In this document: positions 61,129-64,000 of the stretch, piece after piece
Layout of the letters: the number at the start of each line of letters is the position of its first letter
Position numbering within the stretch: position 1 is the stretch's first letter
Origin: an uncultured Eubacteriales bacterium
Lineage (GTDB): Bacteria; Bacillota; Clostridia; Oscillospirales; Oscillospiraceae
NCBI GenBank assembly: GCA_900543625.1
Contig: UQSF01000005.1
Coordinates: forward strand, 1 to 64,000
Length of the DNA: 64,000 nt
Direction: 5' to 3'
Program-made: the position numbers and the translations under genes
The notes under the pieces: generated by a model
Databases searched by the model: none
Told to the model about the DNA's origin: nothing
Seen by the model: the letters and a program-made list of their open reading frames with translations, nothing else

Positions 61129-61500
61129 TCATTTTTCCAGAACATGCTCCATGCCGAGGGCCAGCACGGACCGGACGTGGTCGTCGTCCAGAGAATAGAA
61201 CACGGTCTTCCCCTCCCGACGGAAGCGGACAAGGTTCGACGCCTTCAAAATGCGCAGCTGGTGGCTGACTGCCGACTGCGTCAGATTCAGCAGGCGCGCA
61301 ATGTCGCACACGCACAGCTCGCTCTCAAAGAGCACATAGAGGATCTTGATGCGCGTCGAATCGCCAAAAACGCGAAACAGCTCCGACAGATCGTAGAGCG
61401 TCTCGTCGTCCGGCAGGGCCGCGAGCACCTGCGCCACTGCGTCCTCGTGCACGTTGAGGTATTCGCACGCCGGTGCGCTGTCTTGTTTCGGTTCTGCCAT
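61129..61500 (-). CDS. CadC/SmtB-type metal-sensing ArsR-family repressor
   Basis: A 123-residue winged-helix repressor that releases DNA on binding Cd, Pb or Zn. The alpha-3N site ELCVCD (Cys63, Cys65) and an N-terminal Cys12 form the soft-metal site of CadC. The DDDHVRSVLALGMEH helix may give the alpha-5 Zn site of SmtB. The recognition helix is LTQSAVSHQLRILKAS. It starts after GAGGAG and heads the operon with the HMA protein and the ATPase. Confidence 0.93.
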   Translation of the reverse strand: MAEPKQDSAPACEYLNVHEDAVAQVLAALPDDETLYDLSELFRVFGDSTRIKILYVLFESELCVCDIARLLNLTQSAVSHQLRILKASNLVRFRREGKTVFYSLDDDHVRSVLALGMEHVLEK

Positions 61501-61520
61501 GAGATCTCCTCGCTTTCGTT

Positions 61521-61542
61521 TGAACATATGAATGATTGTTCA
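61521..61542 (-). promoter_or_regulatory. candidate CadC/SmtB operator
   Basis: Inverted repeat with outer arms TGAACA (61521-61526) and TGTTCA (61537-61542) around an AT-rich centre. It resembles the TGAA-n-TTCA operators of the CadC/SmtB group and lies just downstream of the -10 box. Confidence 0.7.
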
Positions 61543-61549
61543 TGCGTTT

Positions 61550-61578
61550 ATATAACCACTTCTCCACCCGTTTGTCAA
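61550..61578 (-). promoter_or_regulatory. promoter of the metal-export operon
   Basis: TTGACA (61573-61578), a 17-bp spacer and TTATAT (61550-61555) on the minus strand. The operator overlaps the start region. Confidence 0.75.
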
Positions 61579-61605
61579 TAGGATATTTGTGTTTTTTCCA
61601 AAAGA

Positions 61606-61633
61606 ATTCCCGGATGTGTGCACATCCGGGAAT
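61606..61633 (-). terminator. terminator of the GtrA/glycosyltransferase unit
   Basis: Perfect 13-bp inverted repeat (61606-61618 with 61621-61633), followed by TTCTTTT on the minus strand. Confidence 0.8.
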
Positions 61634-61638
61634 GGGTC

Positions 61639-62067
61639 TCAGTTTTCTTCGTTTTTCGGGCTGCGGAAGGCGAAAAAGCGCTGGCCGAGGTAGTTGAGGC
61701 CGGTGAAGAACACCATGCCGGCAAGCAGGGCCACGTTGTCGCGCGTGCTCACCGAGGCGTTGGCAAGCAGGCGCAGACACAGCGGCTTGGCAGCGCCATA
61801 AGCGATCAGGTAGCACACGGCGATGTTCGCCGCGAAGCGCACGACCTGTCCCACGCTGCGCTCGCGGCTGCGGAACGTGAAGTATTTGTTGAGGAAGAAG
61901 CTCAGAATACTTGTCAGCACGTAATTGGCCGCCGAGGCCACCCAGTACGAGCACCCGGCGATGTTATACAGCCCGAACATGATCGCCGTGCCGACGAGCG
62001 TGTTGATCACACCGACAAGCAGGAATTTCCACAGCTTTGCATCAAAGAGCGCGCGCAATCGCTTCAA
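61639..62067 (-). CDS. GtrA-family membrane protein
   Basis: A 142-residue protein with four membrane helices (about 13-34, 40-62, 75-97, 112-134) and the GINTLVG...FFLNKYFTFR pattern of GtrA/DPMS-like flippases. Such proteins are thought to move a lipid-linked sugar across the membrane. The start is TTG at 62067, overlapping the stop of the glycosyltransferase gene by 4 bp (TTGA), with GGAGGCGGAG upstream. The pair probably decorates a surface polymer. Confidence 0.88.
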   Translation of the reverse strand: MKRLRALFDAKLWKFLLVGVINTLVGTAIMFGLYNIAGCSYWVASAANYVLTSILSFFLNKYFTFRSRERSVGQVVRFAANIAVCYLIAYGAAKPLCLRLLANASVSTRDNVALLAGMVFFTGLNYLGQRFFAFRSPKNEEN

Positions 62068-63026
62068 AGCTCCGCCTCCCGATCATCGAGCTCCGTCTCG
62101 ATCCGGTAGCGGGGGCGTGCCTTTGTCTCGAGATAGATCTTGCCGATATACTCCCCCACCACGCCGATGGCCAGCAGCTGCAGCCCGCCGATGGCCCAGA
62201 TGGACACAGCAAGGCTCGACCAGCCGGTGACGGTATGGCCGGTAAAATAGCGCACGAGAAAATAGATGAGCATGGCAATGCTGACAAGGAACATCACAAC
62301 GCCGATGCGCGTGATGAGCCGCAGCGGCGACACAGTCAGCGACGACACGCCCTCCCACGCGAACGAGAGCATCTTGCGCAGCGGGTACTTGCTCTCGCCG
62401 GCAAAGCGCTTGCCGCGCTCGTAGTACACGACCGTGCTCGGATAGCCGACGAGCGGCACGAGCCCACGCAGGAACAGGTTCACTTCTTTGTACTCCGCGA
62501 GCGCGTCGAGCGCACGGCGGCTCATGAGCCGGTAGTCTGCGTGGTTATACACCACGTCCGCGCCGAGTGCGCGCAGCAGGCGGTAATACCCCTGCGCGCT
62601 GGCGCGCTTGAACGCAGAGTCCTGCTTACGGCTGGCGCGCACGCCATAGACGATGTCATTCCCGTCCCGAAAGGCCGCGAGCATGGCGTCGATGGCATTG
62701 ATATCGTCCTGCAGGTCGGCGTCCATGGAGATGACGCAGTCGGCGCGATCGCGCAGCGTCATCAGTCCGCATAGCAGCGCGTTCTGGTGGCCGCGGTTGC
62801 GCGAGAGCCGGATGCCGGAAAAGACCGGGTCGCGCGCGTGCAGGTCGGAGATGATCTGCCACGTCTCGTCCCTCGAACCGTCGTCGATCATGCAGATGCG
62901 GCTCAGCGGGCCGATCGTCCCGGCGGCGCGCAGGGCAGTGAATTTCTCCCGTAGGCGGCGCGCCGTCTCCGGCAGCACCGCCGCCTCATTATAGCAGGGG
63001 ATCGCAAGATAGAGCGTCACGGGCAT
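62064..63026 (-). CDS. GT2 glycosyltransferase, GtrB/DPM1-like
   Basis: A 320-residue family 2 glycosyltransferase that likely transfers a sugar from a nucleotide to undecaprenyl phosphate. The N-terminal GT-A domain has AIPCYNEAAVLPET, the CMIDDGSRDETW motif and the metal-site SMDADLQDD. Two C-terminal membrane helices (about 226-252 and 262-288) anchor it, followed by a short charged tail, as in GtrB. The ATG at 63026 follows GGGAGG; an ATG seven codons earlier is less well placed. Confidence 0.92.
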   Translation of the reverse strand: MPVTLYLAIPCYNEAAVLPETARRLREKFTALRAAGTIGPLSRICMIDDGSRDETWQIISDLHARDPVFSGIRLSRNRGHQNALLCGLMTLRDRADCVISMDADLQDDINAIDAMLAAFRDGNDIVYGVRASRKQDSAFKRASAQGYYRLLRALGADVVYNHADYRLMSRRALDALAEYKEVNLFLRGLVPLVGYPSTVVYYERGKRFAGESKYPLRKMLSFAWEGVSSLTVSPLRLITRIGVVMFLVSIAMLIYFLVRYFTGHTVTGWSSLAVSIWAIGGLQLLAIGVVGEYIGKIYLETKARPRYRIETELDDREAEL

Positions 63027-63053
63027 GGCCGCGCCTCCCTTCGTCATAGCATT

Positions 63054-64000
63054 TCAGTCGATCGTGCCGCCGCCGAGCACCGTCTCCCCGTCGTAGAACA
63101 CGACGGCCTGACCGCGCGTGATGGCGCGCTGCGGTGTCTCGAACGACACGTGCACCGTGTCCGCGCCCGTGACCGTGACGGTGCAGGGCTGCTCCGGCTG
63201 CCGGTAGCGGATGCGCGCCGTCACGCGCAACGGCTGCTGCGGCACGTCGCCGGAGATCCAGTTGCAGCCGCTCGCGTCCAGCTCAGTCGAAAACAGGTCG
63301 GCATTGCGTCCGAGCACGACCTCGTTGTTCGGCACATCAATGCCGCAGACGTACAGCGGCGCTTCGGCCGCGATGCCGAGCCCGCGGCGCTGTCCGATCG
63401 TATAGTGGATGATGCCGCGGTGCGTGCCGAGCACGTTTCTGTGCGCGTCCACAAAGCGCCCGGGCTCGCTACGCGCGCCCGTCAGCCGCTCGACCGCGGC
63501 GGCATAATCGCCGTCCGGCACAAAGCAGATGTCCTGGCTGTCGTGCTTGTGCGCGTTGCAGAAGCCGTGCGCCTCGGCGATGGCGCGCGCCTCGCTCTTG
63601 CGCAGACCGCCGAGCGGGAAGCGCGTGTGCGCAAGCTGCTCCTGCGTGAGCCATGCGAGCACATAGCTCTGGTCCTTTTCAGGGTCTGCCGCCTTTTTGA
63701 GCGTCCAGCGCCCGTCGGGAAGCTGCTCGATGCGGGCATAATGTCCGGTCGCCAGCACGTCGCACCCGAGCGCGCGGGCGCGCGATTCCAGCAGGCCGAA
63801 TTTCAGGTAGCGGTTGCAGTCCAGACAGGGGTTCGGCGTCGCCCCGCGCTGATAGGCGGCAGCAAAGCGCGCCATGACCTGCTCACGAAACGCGTCTTTA
63901 TAATTGAACACATAGTGCGGCATGCCCAGCGTGTAGGCCACGCGGCGGGCATCCTCCACATCGTCGAGCGCGCAGCAGGTGCTGCCGCGCGGCAGACCGG
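63054..64000 (-). CDS. mnmA: tRNA-specific 2-thiouridylase MnmA, N-terminus beyond window
   Basis: Puts sulfur on uridine-34 of tRNA-Lys, -Glu and -Gln. The visible 315 codons run open off the right edge, so the ATP P-loop (SGGVDS) is not seen. Present are the CCALDDVEDARRVAYTLG segment, the catalytic Cys motif TPNPCLDCNRYLKF, GHYARI, the HDSQDICFVPDGDY loop, and the C-terminal beta domain with YTIGQRRGLGI. The true start lies outside; the GTG at 63959 is internal to the conserved domain. Confidence 0.95.
   Translation of the reverse strand, partial: GLPRGSTCCALDDVEDARRVAYTLGMPHYVFNYKDAFREQVMARFAAAYQRGATPNPCLDCNRYLKFGLLESRARALGCDVLATGHYARIEQLPDGRWTLKKAADPEKDQSYVLAWLTQEQLAHTRFPLGGLRKSEARAIAEAHGFCNAHKHDSQDICFVPDGDYAAAVERLTGARSEPGRFVDAHRNVLGTHRGIIHYTIGQRRGLGIAAEAPLYVCGIDVPNNEVVLGRNADLFSTELDASGCNWISGDVPQQPLRVTARIRYRQPEQPCTVTVTGADTVHVSFETPQRAITRGQAVVFYDGETVLGGGTID

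Noticed and set aside
61088..61315. 75-codon frame overlapping the metal-sensing repressor gene
   Set aside because: Shadow of the repressor gene in another frame; no independent start signal.

Overview
The window is about 60 % G+C and reads as a chromosomal segment of a high-GC, spore-forming clostridium, most likely a gut Oscillospiraceae-type Firmicute (an inference). The grounds are a SleB germination enzyme, a T-box ahead of threonyl-tRNA synthetase, GdpP-RplI-DnaB and TilS-Hpt-FtsH in Firmicutes order, a V-type ATPase operon, PadR, and sigma-A type promoters with 17-bp spacers. No phage, integrase or recognisable insertion-sequence gene is present.

Region 1 (1-5.5 kb): tandem strong promoters fire leftward out of the window. 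Then come sleB, thrS with its T-box, a zinc-ribbon protein, ychF and a gamma-carbonic-anhydrase-like protein.

Region 2 (5-30.4 kb) is the accessory heart of the window: a CoA-based carboxylic-acid pathway in several divergent transcription units. It holds two AMP-forming acyl-CoA ligases, two family III (CaiB/BaiF-type) CoA-transferases, a family I CoA-transferase, and an acyl-CoA dehydrogenase with EtfBA. It also holds a crotonase with a dienoyl-CoA-isomerase-like acid pair, a 2,4-dienoyl-CoA-reductase-type FMN/FAD/Fe-S enzyme, three nitronate-monooxygenase/FabK-like flavoproteins and a flavodoxin-fold reductase. Two CaiE-like proteins, a hotdog protein, a DASS-type anion transporter and two PucR-type regulators (one frameshifted) complete it. 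Ligase, CoA-transferase, regulator and FabK-like genes each occur as paralogues, so two related substrates or two duplicated half-pathways are likely. The gene set recalls cai, bai and fld/had clusters but matches none of them. A repeated TTTTTGC-core motif sits in the promoters.

Region 3 (30.8-38.6 kb): a leftward housekeeping operon gdpP-rplI-dnaB-tilS-hpt-ftsH with tight overlaps, flanked by a nucleotidyltransferase gene.

Region 4 (40-48.7 kb): a nine-gene V-type ATPase operon (H-I-K-E-C-F-A-B-D). The proteolipid keeps most residues of the Na+ site known from Enterococcus hirae NtpK.

Region 5 (49-64 kb): an E2-acyltransferase-like protein without the catalytic His, a PadR module, release factor 3, a patatin-like lipase, a YgjP-like metallopeptidase, endonuclease IV, a ThrE-family exporter, a CadC-like Zn/Cd export operon with a separate HMA protein, a GtrA/GtrB-like pair, and the 3' part of mnmA.

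The most unusual structure is a pair of 200-bp non-coding elements (3486-3685 and 39723-39922), inverted relative to each other. Each is flanked by a perfect 32- or 35-bp direct repeat that is itself the transcription-terminator hairpin between two convergent genes. The copies differ by compensatory changes in two internal hairpins.
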